From positions 35,776-99,775 of the forward strand of contig CAVQJP010000012.1 of NCBI GenBank assembly GCA_963712825.1: DNA of 64,000 nt. The letters are read 5' to 3'. A model generated the notes under the pieces. The model saw nothing but the letters and a program-made list of their open reading frames with translations. It searched no databases and was not told the origin of the DNA. Positions 17,877 to 26,157 of the stretch are shown one piece after another (the first letter of the stretch is position 1; each line of letters starts with the position of its first letter). Position numbers and translations under genes: made by a program. This DNA comes from AP-15 sp963712825 (lineage in GTDB: Bacteria > Pseudomonadota > Alphaproteobacteria > ATCC43930 > CGMCC-115725).

Positions 17877-18881
17877 TCAGGCCTCCAGATAGCCGTTGGC
17901 GGCGAACCAAGCGACGGCGTCGGCGATGGCGGCTGGGGCGGGACGCGGGCGATAGCCGAGCTCGCGCTCGGCCTTGGCGGAGGAGAAATACATCTTCTTC
18001 TTCGACATGCGCACACCGTCGAGGGTGGTGAAGGGCTCACGGCCGGTCAGGCGGGCTTGTGCCGTGGTGATTGCCGCCGCGGCGAACGCGACCGGATAGG
18101 GGACCTTGAGGCGCGGCGGCCGTTTGCCGACGGCACGCGCGACCTCGGCAAGGATGTCGGCGAGCGACATGTTTTTGCCGCCGAGAATGTAGCGCTCGCC
18201 GACCCGGCCCCTCTCCGCCGCTAGCAATTCGCCGGCGGCGACGTCGTCGACATGGACGATGTTGAGCCCGGTATCGACATAGCCGGGCATCCGCCCGCGC
18301 GCCGCTTCGAGGATCAGCCGCCCGGTCGGCGTCGGCTTGACGTCGCCGGGGCCGACCGGGGTCGACGGGTTGACGATCACCGCCGGCAGCCGGCACTTGG
18401 CGATTAGGCCGCGGACGACTTCTTCGGCCTGGAATTTCGAGCGCTTGTAGGGGCCGATCATGTCATCGAGCCGGCTCGGCGCCGTCTCGTCGGCGGAGCC
18501 GCCCGGAACGAGCCCGAGGGTGGCGACGCTGCTGGTGTAGACGATGCGCTCGACGCCGGCGGCAAGCGCTGCCTCCATCAGCGCGCAGGTGCCCTCGACA
18601 TTGGCGCGGTGCATCGCCGCCGGGTCGGGCACCCACAACCGGTAGTCGGCGGCGACATGGAACAGGTAGCGGCAGCCGGCGACAGCGCGGGCGAGCGAGG
18701 CGGCGTCTTCCATCGACCCGACCGCGATTTCGACCGGGAGGCCGGCGAGGTTACGGCGGTCGCTGGCGGGCCGCGCCAGAACCCGCACCGGATGGCCCTC
18801 ACGCAGCAGCACGCGCGCCACCGCGGACCCGACAAACCCGGTTGCGCCGGTTACGAGGCACAGCCCGATGGCAAGGGACAT
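17877..18881 (-). CDS. hpnA: Hopanoid-associated sugar epimerase HpnA
   Basis: A 334-residue extended short-chain dehydrogenase. The NAD(P) motif is TGATGFVGSAVAR (residues 11-23). The catalytic Tyr-x3-Lys is in IGPYKRSKFQAEEV, preceded by VYTSSVATLG. The stretches HVAADYRLWVPDP, NVEGTCALMEAALAAGVERIVYTSSV and the C-terminal KKKMYFSSAKAERELGYRPRP are characteristic of HpnA, the epimerase-like protein encoded with hopanoid biosynthesis genes. Start ATG 18881 has GGGGAG upstream. No squalene-hopene cyclase or other hpn genes are in the window, so hpnA stands alone here. Its exact reaction in hopanoid metabolism is not established. Confidence 0.9.
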   Translation of the reverse strand: MSLAIGLCLVTGATGFVGSAVARVLLREGHPVRVLARPASDRRNLAGLPVEIAVGSMEDAASLARAVAGCRYLFHVAADYRLWVPDPAAMHRANVEGTCALMEAALAAGVERIVYTSSVATLGLVPGGSADETAPSRLDDMIGPYKRSKFQAEEVVRGLIAKCRLPAVIVNPSTPVGPGDVKPTPTGRLILEAARGRMPGYVDTGLNIVHVDDVAAGELLAAERGRVGERYILGGKNMSLADILAEVARAVGKRPPRLKVPYPVAFAAAAITTAQARLTGREPFTTLDGVRMSKKKMYFSSAKAERELGYRPRPAPAAIADAVAWFAANGYLEA

Positions 18882-19015
18882 GCTGCTCCCCCGATCCGAC
18901 ACAGCTCACATTTGAAGCGAGCGGTACCGCTCAGTGTTTGACCCGAAATGAAGCGAGCGATCCGATATCATATCGTCGCCCTCGCGACAGCGGGGTCCAG
19001 AGCAACCCCACGTCA

Positions 19016-19052
19016 CTTGCCCCTGGGTTCCCGCTTTCGCGGGAATGACGAG
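19016..19052. repeat. Interspersed hairpin (TTCCCGCTTTCGCGGGAA type)
   Basis: TTCCCGCTTTCGCGGGAATGACG forms a strong stem-loop between two genes. The same sequence occurs in opposite orientation at 59571-59593, so it is a dispersed element and not a gene-specific terminator. It might still end transcripts from ccmI or hpnA; no T-run is present. Confidence 0.65.
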
Positions 19053-19087
19053 CAAGGGGTATTTCTCAAGAATTTCGGGTCGGGCGC

Positions 19088-20707
19088 TCAGCGCAAGGCG
19101 TCGAGGCGGTGCTGGACCACGGCGCGCTGGGGGTCGCCGGACGGCAGCACGGCAAGGAGCTTCGTCCAATACGAAGCGGCGCGAAAGCGGTCGCCGTTGT
19201 CGGCGGCGGCGATCCCGAGATACCACAGCGCGTCGGGCTCCCTGCCGTCGAGGGCGCTGACCTGGGTCGCCACCGCGACGAATTCCGGGGTCGGCTTGTC
19301 GTCTTTGAGACCGCCGGCGAGGGCGTTCATATACGCCTCCAGCAACGGAAGATTGCCGGGAAAGGCGGCGTTCCCCTCTTTCAGCGCCGCGAGCGCGTCC
19401 CCGGTGCGGCCCTGTCCCTGATCGGTGCGGGCGCGTTCGATCCATCCCTGCGCATCGCTCGGCGCGGGCAAGGCCGACGCGGCGGCAGAAGGGGCCGCAG
19501 CAGGCGCGGCGCTCGCCGCGGTCGCGGTTTGCTCGCTCCCGGCCACGGTCGGGGCCGTGGTTGACGGGGGCGCCGGCGCGGCTGCGGTCTTATCCCCTCC
19601 GGCGGCGCGCGCGCGCGCGGCTTGTGCCTTGTCGGGTTCTCCGAGCACGTCGTAGGCGCGCGCCAGCCGCTCCCACCCGGCCTTGTCGTCGGGATGCTGC
19701 TCGAGCCGCTGCGCCAGGCGTTCGACCATGCTGCGGATCATCGCCTGGCGCTGGTCCGGGGTCATCGATTGCGCGGCGGCGACATCCTGCGCGGTCGGGC
19801 CGGGCACGGCCGCCGCGGCCGAGGACGGCGACGGGCCCGCCGTGCCGGCTGAAGCGCCACCCGGCGCGCCGCCCGGCAAAAGCTCGGCGAGACGGTCGGC
19901 GACGGTCTGCCGCCACGGCGCGTCGGCCGGGGCGTCGGCCAGCAATGCCTGCAATTTCCGCTTGGCGGCGGCGGGGTCGCCATGCTGCAGCGCGGCCTCG
20001 GCGCCGTAGTATCGCGAGCGCGGGTCTTCGGGCGCCTTGGCGAACTCGGTTTCGGCCGCCGGCGTCACCGCGCCCTGGGCTTGCAGCACCAATACCTCGC
20101 CGAATTCGGCATGCAGGCTGGCGTTGTCGGGGGCCAAGGCGAGGGCGTGGTTATAGGCGTCGAGCGCCTCGGGAAAGCGATCGAGCGAGGCCAAGGTGCG
20201 CCCGAGCAGGGTCCATCCCTTGAGGTCGCCGGGCGCCTTTTGCAGATGCGCCTTGATCTCGTCGGCGGCGGCGGCGAGATCGGCGGCGCTGTGCGGTGCC
20301 GCAGGGTCGGCCCCGACCCCGGCATGGCGCTCGATGGCCGCGGGCGTCCCAACCGCGAAATAGACCGCCAGTGCGGCGGCCGGGAGCACGCCGGCAATGC
20401 CGATCGCGGCGCCGAACCGCCATCCGTTCTCGGACCTGCGGCGCGCCGGCATATCCGATCGCACTTCGTCATGATCGGCCGCGGCAAGCAGGCGCCGGGT
20501 GATCTCGGTGCGTGCCGCTTCGGCCTCTTCGGGAGGGAGCCGCCCTTCGGCGAGCTCCTCGTCGACCGCCGCGAACTGGCGGCGAAACAGCACCGCGGCG
20601 GGTTCTGCATCCTCGCCGTCGGACCGTGAGCGGCCGATCAGCGGGCGCAGCAGGATCGCCAGCACCACCAGGCTCAGCACCGCGGCGGCGACCAAAAACC
20701 AAGTCAT
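19088..20707 (-). CDS. ccmI: Cytochrome c maturation protein CcmI (CycH)
   Basis: A 539-residue membrane-anchored TPR protein that delivers apocytochrome c to the heme ligation complex CcmFH. TM1 is MTWFLVAAAVLSLVVLAILL, followed by a short cytoplasmic domain with FRRQFAAVDEELAEGRLPPEEAEAARTEI. TM2 is near residues 95-120. TPRs occupy about 140-270 (GWTLLGRTLASLDRFPEALDAYNHALALAPDN). A long Ala/Pro-rich linker then leads to a C-terminal TPR-like periplasmic domain. The start ATG 20707 overlaps the ccmH stop (ATGA). The Ala/Pro linker around 360-440 is long. Function is as known for alphaproteobacterial CcmI. Confidence 0.93.
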   Translation of the reverse strand: MTWFLVAAAVLSLVVLAILLRPLIGRSRSDGEDAEPAAVLFRRQFAAVDEELAEGRLPPEEAEAARTEITRRLLAAADHDEVRSDMPARRRSENGWRFGAAIGIAGVLPAAALAVYFAVGTPAAIERHAGVGADPAAPHSAADLAAAADEIKAHLQKAPGDLKGWTLLGRTLASLDRFPEALDAYNHALALAPDNASLHAEFGEVLVLQAQGAVTPAAETEFAKAPEDPRSRYYGAEAALQHGDPAAAKRKLQALLADAPADAPWRQTVADRLAELLPGGAPGGASAGTAGPSPSSAAAAVPGPTAQDVAAAQSMTPDQRQAMIRSMVERLAQRLEQHPDDKAGWERLARAYDVLGEPDKAQAARARAAGGDKTAAAPAPPSTTAPTVAGSEQTATAASAAPAAAPSAAASALPAPSDAQGWIERARTDQGQGRTGDALAALKEGNAAFPGNLPLLEAYMNALAGGLKDDKPTPEFVAVATQVSALDGREPDALWYLGIAAADNGDRFRAASYWTKLLAVLPSGDPQRAVVQHRLDALR

Positions 20708-21168
20708 GCACGATCGCTCAGCAGTGCGGCGGCGCGGGCATTTTCCTCCGGCGTCAGCGCTGGCGCCGCTCCGGGATCGCGCCGCCGCGCTCGCAGCAGC
20801 AGCGCCGCGCCTGCGCCCAGCACCAGCGCCGGCGGACCCAGCCACAGCATCCAGGTCAGCGGCTCGAAGGGCGGGTCGAGCAGCACGAAAACGCCATAGC
20901 GCGCGACAATGTAGTTCAGCACCTGCCGGTCGGTGTCGCCGGCCACCAGCCGCTTGCGCACCAGCACCCGCAAATCGTGGGCGAGCGGCGCGCTCGACTC
21001 GTCGATCAACTCGTTCTGGCAGACGAGGCAGCGCAATTCCTCGCTGATCGCGCGGGCGCGCGCCTCGAGCACCGGGTCAACCAGGCGCTCGGACGGCTCG
21101 ACCCCCCAGGCAGTAGGCACGGCGACCGCGCTCAGCAGCGCCGCCACGAGGATCAGCCGCCGGATCAT
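20704..21168 (-). CDS. ccmH: Cytochrome c maturation protein CcmH (CcmL/Ccl2)
   Basis: A 154-residue protein with an N-terminal signal or anchor (MIRRLILVAALLSAVAVPTAWG). The redox motif LRCLVCQN (Cys47, Cys50) reduces apocytochrome cysteines before heme attachment. One C-terminal transmembrane segment follows (WMLWLGPPALVLGAGAALLL). The length matches the single-domain CcmH of alphaproteobacteria. The start ATG 21168 overlaps the ccmF stop and its stop overlaps ccmI, so ccmF-ccmH-ccmI are tightly coupled. ccmG, the thioredoxin-like partner often placed between ccmF and ccmH, is missing here. Confidence 0.94.
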   Translation of the reverse strand: MIRRLILVAALLSAVAVPTAWGVEPSERLVDPVLEARARAISEELRCLVCQNELIDESSAPLAHDLRVLVRKRLVAGDTDRQVLNYIVARYGVFVLLDPPFEPLTWMLWLGPPALVLGAGAALLLRARRRDPGAAPALTPEENARAAALLSDRA

Positions 21169-23156
21169 CCGGGATCTGCCGGCCGCGCCGCGGTCCCCGG
21201 CAAGGCACGCGGTGCCGGCGCTCGGACCCGCGACCGCCGATCGCTGAGCGAAACCATGCCGCCCAGTGCTGCGAGAAGCGCGCCGAACCAGACCCACGGC
21301 ACGAGTGGGTTGTAATAGGCGCGCAGCACCCAGCCGCCTTTGCCGTCGCCCTCGCCGAGCGCCAGGTAAAGGTCGCCAAAGCCGTTGGTGGTTATCGAGG
21401 TGTTGGTCGTCGAGCTGCCGGCGATCGGATAAAACCGGCGTTCGGGGTAGACGGTGAACTGCGGGCCGCCCGGCCGGTCGACGACGATCTCGGCGCGCTG
21501 GACATCGTAATTCTCGACGCTGCCTTCGGTGACCCCGACAAAATGCAACGTACGGCCGGCGATCTGCAGATTGTCGCCCGGATGCACGGTCTCGATCCGC
21601 TCGCTGCGCCAGGCGGTCGACACGGTGATGCCGGCGATCAGCACCCCGACCCCGAAATGGGCGATCGCGTAGCCCCAGGTACCTCGCGGCAGGTGACGCA
21701 GCCGCCGCAGCACAGTGGCGGGGGGCGATTTCGCGACGCCGGCGCGGTCGGCGAGGTCGGCCACCACTCCGAGCGTCGCCCACACCGCGAGCGCCACGCC
21801 GAAGAGGGCGGCGGGGGAGGCTCCGGGGCTGAAGCAGAACACGACCAGCGGCGCCAGCAGCGCGCCGATCAGCGCCGGCAGCAGCCGGCGCATCGCTGAT
21901 TTGAGGTTGCCGCGGCGCCAGGCCAGCATCGGCCCGATCGCCATCGCGACGAGACCGGGGACGACGATCGGGACAAAGGTCGTGTCAAAATATTGCGGCC
22001 CGACCGAGAGCTTGGTGCCGCTCCACACCTCGGCGAAGAGCGGATAGAAGGTGCCGAGAAACACCGTCGCCATGCCAGCCGCGAGCAAAAGGTTGTTGAA
22101 AACGAGGGCGCCTTCGCGGCTGACCGGCGCGAACGAATTGCCGGCGGCGAGACCCGGCGCGCGCCACGCATAAAGGATAAGCCCGCCGCCGATCACGACC
22201 CCGATCAGAATGAGGATAAACACGCCGCGGGTCGGGTCGAGCGCAAACGAGTGAACCGAGGTCAAGACGCCCGAGCGCACTAGGAAGGTGCCGATCAGGC
22301 TCATGCCGAAGGTCATGATCGCGAGCAGCACGGTCCAGCGCTGCAAGGTTTCGCGCTTTTCGACAACGGCCGCGGAATGCAGCAGTGCCGTGCCGAGCAG
22401 CCAGGGCATGAAGGAGGCGTTCTCGACCGGGTCCCAGGCCCACCAGCCGCCCCAGCCGAGCACATAGTAAGCCCACCAACTGCCCATCGCGACGCCGATC
22501 GTCAGTCCGCACCACGCGGTCAATGCCCAGGGCCGCACCCAGCGCGCCCAGACCGCGTCGACCCTGCCCTCGATCAACGCCGCGATTGCAAAGGAATAGC
22601 AGATCGAGAACCCGACATAGCCGAAATACAAAAACGGCGGGTGAAAGGCGAGACCCGGGTCCTGCAGGAGCGGGTTGAGGTCGCGGCCGTCGCCCGGCAC
22701 CGGGAACAGCCGCGCGAACGGGTTCGAGGTGGCGACGATAAACAGCAATGTGCCAAAGCCGAGGAGGCCCTGGATCGAGAGGGTGCGGGCGCGCAGGCTC
22801 CGCGGCAGGGTGCGGCCGAAAAACGCGACAAGGCCGCCGAACAAGGCCAGCATGAAGACCCACAGCATCATCGAGCCTTCGTGGCTACCCCAGGCCCCGG
22901 TGACCTTGTAGAGCATCGGCTTTTCGACGCTCGAATTCTCGAAGACGTTGAGCACCGAGAAGTCGGAGACGATGTGGGCATGGATAAAGATCGCAAAGGC
23001 GAACGCCACCAGGCCGAGCTGCAACAGCGCCGTCGGCCGTGCTGTGTCCATCAACGCCCGGCTCTTCGCCGCCGCCCCGACGAGCGGCACCGTGCCCTGC
23101 ACCGCCGCGACGAGCAGCGCCAGCACGAGCGCGAAATGGCCGATCTCTACGAGCAC
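21165..23156 (-). CDS. ccmF: Heme lyase subunit CcmF
   Basis: A 663-residue polytopic membrane protein, the core of the c-type cytochrome heme ligation complex. The WWD domain reads WGGWWAWDPVENASFMPW, followed by histidine-bearing helices. About 13-15 hydrophobic segments and the large periplasmic loop near the C-terminus (ETVHPGDNLQIAGRTLHF, FTVYPERRFYPI) match the family. The start is GTG 23156, reading V-L-V-E-I-G-H-F, with GGGAG seven bases upstream. It heads the ccmFHI operon. Immediately upstream and divergent is a toxin-antitoxin pair instead of ccmE. Confidence 0.96.
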   Translation of the reverse strand: MLVEIGHFALVLALLVAAVQGTVPLVGAAAKSRALMDTARPTALLQLGLVAFAFAIFIHAHIVSDFSVLNVFENSSVEKPMLYKVTGAWGSHEGSMMLWVFMLALFGGLVAFFGRTLPRSLRARTLSIQGLLGFGTLLFIVATSNPFARLFPVPGDGRDLNPLLQDPGLAFHPPFLYFGYVGFSICYSFAIAALIEGRVDAVWARWVRPWALTAWCGLTIGVAMGSWWAYYVLGWGGWWAWDPVENASFMPWLLGTALLHSAAVVEKRETLQRWTVLLAIMTFGMSLIGTFLVRSGVLTSVHSFALDPTRGVFILILIGVVIGGGLILYAWRAPGLAAGNSFAPVSREGALVFNNLLLAAGMATVFLGTFYPLFAEVWSGTKLSVGPQYFDTTFVPIVVPGLVAMAIGPMLAWRRGNLKSAMRRLLPALIGALLAPLVVFCFSPGASPAALFGVALAVWATLGVVADLADRAGVAKSPPATVLRRLRHLPRGTWGYAIAHFGVGVLIAGITVSTAWRSERIETVHPGDNLQIAGRTLHFVGVTEGSVENYDVQRAEIVVDRPGGPQFTVYPERRFYPIAGSSTTNTSITTNGFGDLYLALGEGDGKGGWVLRAYYNPLVPWVWFGALLAALGGMVSLSDRRSRVRAPAPRALPGTAARPADPG

Positions 23157-23219
23157 ATCATTGCTCCCTACAACGCCATACTACCCTCGCCATCCTGGCA
23201 CAACCGGCATTTTCGAGCT

Positions 23220-23249
23220 ATGTATTACATTCTGTGAACACGGTATTAC
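23220..23249. promoter_or_regulatory. Putative antitoxin operator: palindrome plus direct repeat
   Basis: ATGTA-T-TACAT is a perfect 5+5 palindrome at 23220-23230. The word GTATTAC recurs exactly 21 bases later (23222 and 23243). The spacing equals two helical turns on one DNA face. The site ends 10 bases before the antitoxin start, where an autoregulatory AbrB-type antitoxin usually binds. Assignment is inference from position and symmetry. It also lies in the divergent control region of ccmF. Confidence 0.45.
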
Positions 23250-23259
23250 TGGGGCGAAG

Positions 23260-23493
23260 ATGCCAAAAATGACGGTGAAGGGCCAGGTCACGATCCCAAA
23301 GCGGTTGCGTGAGCACCTCGGTCTCCAGCCCGGGTCGGATGTCGATTTTGAACTAGCGGAAGACGGGCGTGTCATCCTGAAACCGCACCAAGCGATACCG
23401 GAAAACCGGTTTGCCCGTTTGCGTGGCAGCGCGAAACCCGGCATGACGACCGACGAGATCATGGCGCTGACGCGCGGCGAGGAGGATGATTGA
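23260..23493 (+). CDS. AbrB/MazE-fold antitoxin (VapB-like)
   Basis: A 77-residue protein with an N-terminal SpoVT-AbrB swapped-hairpin domain: MTVKGQVTIPKRLREHLGLQPGSDVDFELAEDGRVILKP. The C-terminal tail (FARLRGSAKPGMTTDEIMALTRGEEDD) is the usual toxin-neutralising segment. It ends in a TGA that overlaps the TTG start of the PIN-domain toxin. Start ATG 23260 has a weak GGGG site; an in-frame ATG lies three codons later. It binds its own promoter in known systems. Together with the next gene it forms a complete type II module. Confidence 0.9.
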   Translation: MPKMTVKGQVTIPKRLREHLGLQPGSDVDFELAEDGRVILKPHQAIPENRFARLRGSAKPGMTTDEIMALTRGEEDD

Positions 23494-23891
23494 TCCTTGT
23501 CGACACGAACGTTCTGCTGGATCTCGTCACCGACGATCCGCTTTGGGCCGAATGGTCGCAACAGGAGTTGGCTCGGGCGGCGGTCGATGACGAGCTCGCG
23601 ATAAACGACATTGTCTATGCCGAGCTTTCGGTTCGCTACGCGCGAATAGAGGAGGTCGATGCGATGCTCCGCGACACAGGGCTAGCCAGCACCGCGATGC
23701 CGCGCGCCGCGTTGTTCCTCGCCGGAAAGGTTTTCCAACGCTACCGGTCCGCCGGCGGGGTTAGGACGGGGGTATTGCCTGATTTCTTCATCGGCGCCCA
23801 TGCCGTGATATCCGATGCGACGCTGATCACTCGCGACGCCCGCCGCTATCGCACCTATTTCCCCAGCATTATGCTGATCTCTCCGAACTGA
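23490..23891 (+). CDS. PIN-domain toxin (VapC family)
   Basis: A 133-residue PIN-domain ribonuclease. All four acidic positions are present: Asp5 in MILVDTNVLLD, Glu45 in IVYAELSVRY, Asp98 in VLPDFFIGAHA and Asp116 in LITRDARRYRTYFP. The last motif is typical of VapC toxins, which cut tRNA or rRNA. The start is a TTG, because AGGAGG sits four bases upstream and the TTGA overlap with the antitoxin stop is a common coupling arrangement; no ATG is available. With all catalytic residues kept, it should be functional. Confidence 0.92.
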   Translation: MILVDTNVLLDLVTDDPLWAEWSQQELARAAVDDELAINDIVYAELSVRYARIEEVDAMLRDTGLASTAMPRAALFLAGKVFQRYRSAGGVRTGVLPDFFIGAHAVISDATLITRDARRYRTYFPSIMLISPN

Positions 23892-23985
23892 GCGATTTTC
23901 TTGCTTTCCCGACCGACCGACGCGGCGGCGCTGGAGAAATGCGCGATACATCTTGCCGGCGGCGCCTGTCCTCCCCCTGCCGGCG

Positions 23986-25230
23986 CTATTCGGCGGCGGC
24001 GCGCAGCGGCTGACGCCGACCCGGCATGTAGTCGACGCTGACCGGCTGGTTGGTTTCGAACGGGCTCTTGAGGTCGAATTCCTTGGCCATCTCGCGCACC
24101 GCCGGGAACACCTCCTGCCCGAGCAGGCGGATGCAGGTCTTGGCGTCCTGGTGCGTGACGGTGCCGTCATTGCCCCAGAAGGCGAGAATGCCGGGCCGCG
24201 TCTCTTCGAGCAGGATGCGCAGCTTGGCAATCACCTGCTTTGGCGTGCCGGCGATGATCATCAATTCTTCGAGCTGCCTTTCGAGCGGCGGGCGATAGCG
24301 GGGGTTTTTCGACCGTCCGGTGGCGAACTCGACAAAGGCGCGGCGGTTGTCGGGGCTGCTGTACCCGGATGGCGTGCTCCACACCGGATGCGCCAAGCCG
24401 GTGAACTCGCCCTGCATCCACATGAACTGGCGCGCGTTCTGGATCGCCTTCTCCTCGGTCTCGGCGACGTGAATTTGCTTTAGGAGCCCGTGGTAATCGG
24501 GACCGGGGGCAAAGCCCGCCTCGGCCGCGGCATTGTCGTAGATCTGCCAGATCTGCTTGGTTCGGTCGACCGGGGTGTTGAGCGCGATGTAGGGATAGCC
24601 GCGCCCGGCCGCCCACAGGATCGTCTCCTTGCTGATGACGCCCGGGATCCACACCCGCGGATGCGGCTTTTGCAGCGGCACCGCCCACGGGTTGACGACG
24701 CGGTGCTGGTAATGCGTGCCCTCCCAGCGGAACGGCCCCTGCCGCGTCCACGCCGCGACGATCAGATCGTGCGCCTCCTGAAAGCGCTCGCGGTTGTAGG
24801 CCGGGCTGACCCCGGCGGCGAGCTGCTCCTGGCCGCCGCCGCGGACAAACCCCGAGACCAGCCGGCCCCGCGAAATCATGTCGATCATCGAGAGCTCTTC
24901 GGCGAGCCGCACCGGGTTCTCGGCCAACGGCAACGGGTTGCCGAGCAGCACGATCTTCGCCTTTTTGGTGACCGCAGCGAGGATTGCGGCGAAGACGTTG
25001 CACTTGGCCTGCATGCAGAACGGAGCGTTGTGGTGCTCGTTCAGCATAAAGCCTTCGATGCCCATCTCCTCGGCATAGATGTACTGCTCGAGGTATTCGT
25101 TATAGAGCCGGCTGCCGGCCACCGGATCGAAGTACTTGTTGGAGAACATCAGCGCCGTCGCCCCGAAATCGAGGCCCGTTTGGGCCGGGTAGGCCGACAT
25201 CGGCTGCTCGGTGAAATACATCAATTGCAT
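23986..25230 (-). CDS. LLM-class flavin-dependent oxidoreductase (luciferase-like)
   Basis: A 414-residue bacterial luciferase-like TIM-barrel monooxygenase. It includes GIEGFMLNEHHNAPFCMQAKCNVFAAILAAVT, GNPLPLAENPVRLAEELSMIDMISRGRLVSGFVRGGG and the C-terminal GTPKQVIAKLRILLEETRPGILAFWG. The ENP..AEE..MID..S.GR pattern is the core family signature for the flavin phosphate site. Enzymes of this type use reduced flavin from a separate reductase to oxidise small substrates. The substrate is unknown. The GGAGG-like site lies just upstream of ATG 25230. A 94-base gap separates it from the toxin gene, which converges. Confidence 0.9.
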   Translation of the reverse strand: MQLMYFTEQPMSAYPAQTGLDFGATALMFSNKYFDPVAGSRLYNEYLEQYIYAEEMGIEGFMLNEHHNAPFCMQAKCNVFAAILAAVTKKAKIVLLGNPLPLAENPVRLAEELSMIDMISRGRLVSGFVRGGGQEQLAAGVSPAYNRERFQEAHDLIVAAWTRQGPFRWEGTHYQHRVVNPWAVPLQKPHPRVWIPGVISKETILWAAGRGYPYIALNTPVDRTKQIWQIYDNAAAEAGFAPGPDYHGLLKQIHVAETEEKAIQNARQFMWMQGEFTGLAHPVWSTPSGYSSPDNRRAFVEFATGRSKNPRYRPPLERQLEELMIIAGTPKQVIAKLRILLEETRPGILAFWGNDGTVTHQDAKTCIRLLGQEVFPAVREMAKEFDLKSPFETNQPVSVDYMPGRRQPLRAAAE

Positions 25231-25415
25231 TGCGTTCCTCCGTCTCCGGCGTCGCCTCGCGTAACCGCGGCCGGCTCGAACTCTGTCACAAATTCGAGTG
25301 CCGGTGCGGGTTTTTTGGGCTGGCCGGCGCCTTGGTTCGTGTCAGCGGGGAGTCCCGACGCACTGATCGCGACGATAGCTGCGGGGCCGGAGATCCGACG
25401 CGAACCGCCGCCTCT

Positions 25416-25825
25416 TCATTTCGGCCGCTGCCCAGCGTCCGCCGAAGCCCACACCCTGCGGACGGGTCCGGGGTACTGCGCGACAATCGGGTCGGCGGTA
25501 GGCAGCAGAATGATCGAGACGGCCGACTGGGCAACCAGAATGCGGTGGAAAGGGTCCTCATGGATCGGCGGCAGATTGAACCGCGACGGCATGCTCGCCG
25601 GTGATCGCCAACTCCTCATAACCGTTGTCCAACAGCCCGCGGCGCAGCAGCCGCGCATCGACGCGAAAATCGCTTCGGCCAATGCCAGATTTAATCGGCC
25701 CTTCCCAGAGGCTTGCCGCGCCGAACAGGAGTCGGTTTCGAGGGTCCTCGATCATCCTGCGGCTGACGACCGGCAACCGCTCCGGCTGGCCGGCCGCAGC
25801 AATTGGCTTCCAACAGCAGGTTCAA
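25416..25825 (-). pseudogene. Decayed PIN-domain toxin gene (VapC family)
   Basis: Three reading frames on the minus strand together spell a PIN toxin. It begins at a TTG (25825) with NLLLEANCC, where an intact toxin would read NLLLDTH. A second frame follows with RLPVVSRRMIEDPRNRLLFG, then ASLWEGPIKSGIG and LLDNGYEELAITGEHAVAV. After a shift near 25580 a third frame continues with LPPIHEDPFHRILVAQS and PTADPIVAQYPG. The order and spacing match ordinary VapC proteins (AASxWEIxIK; LPxxHRDPFDRxLIAQA). At least two frameshifts and the Asp-to-Glu change at the first catalytic site mark it as dead. Its first codon overlaps the stop of the antitoxin remnant by TTGA. The surrounding 25231-25415 is gene-free. 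Confidence 0.8.
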
Positions 25826-26061
25826 GAAGAGCGGCCGAAAAGCCGTTGGATTTTGGCGTTCCCCATCCGATCGAAATCGTCCGGGACTGAGATTTCTCCC
25901 GCCATGAACCCGGTGGTGCTGGTGCCGGCGTCAGCCCGCTGCTCGGTCATCGACCGGAATTGCGCCTGGGCAATGACGATCTGCTTGACGACGGCGACCA
26001 GGTCGAAGGTCGATTCACCCCCGCCGTATGCTCGCCAGCCGAGCTCTCTGTTCGGTAGCAA
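25822..26061 (-). pseudogene. Decayed antitoxin gene (Phd/VapB type)
   Basis: Upstream of the dead toxin is a reading frame that ends GTSTTGFMAGEISVPDDFDRM, then QRLFGRSS. This matches the C-terminal toxin-binding tail of Phd/VapB antitoxins (GxxxGxIxVPDDFDxPLPxxVxxxFEGR). The preceding LVAVVKQIVIAQAQF resembles the core helix-strand LVxxVxxGEEIVIARAGxP, but several residues are missing and the normal N-terminus is lost. The first 20 codons look unrelated. I read it as a truncated, mutated antitoxin that decayed together with its toxin. A still-translated fragment cannot be excluded. Confidence 0.65.
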
Positions 26062-26062
26062 A

Positions 26063-26150
26063 CATAGGGCGGGTTGGCGCGGCGTAGCCCGCCGAAACGA
26101 GGGCCGCTGCGGCGGATGGCGGATTATGCTGCGCTCATCCGCGCGCCCTG
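26063..26150. repeat. Palindromic repeat pair (GGGCGGGTT...CGTAGCCCGCC type)
   Basis: CATAGGGCGGGTTGGCGCGGCGTAGCCCGCC is followed about 40 bases later by GGCGGATTATGCTGCGCTCATCCGC. Each half is an imperfect palindrome and the two are in inverted orientation. This is a well-known class of interspersed element in proteobacteria. It sits between the antitoxin remnant and the next gene. Confidence 0.6.
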
Positions 26151-26157
26151 TGGATCG

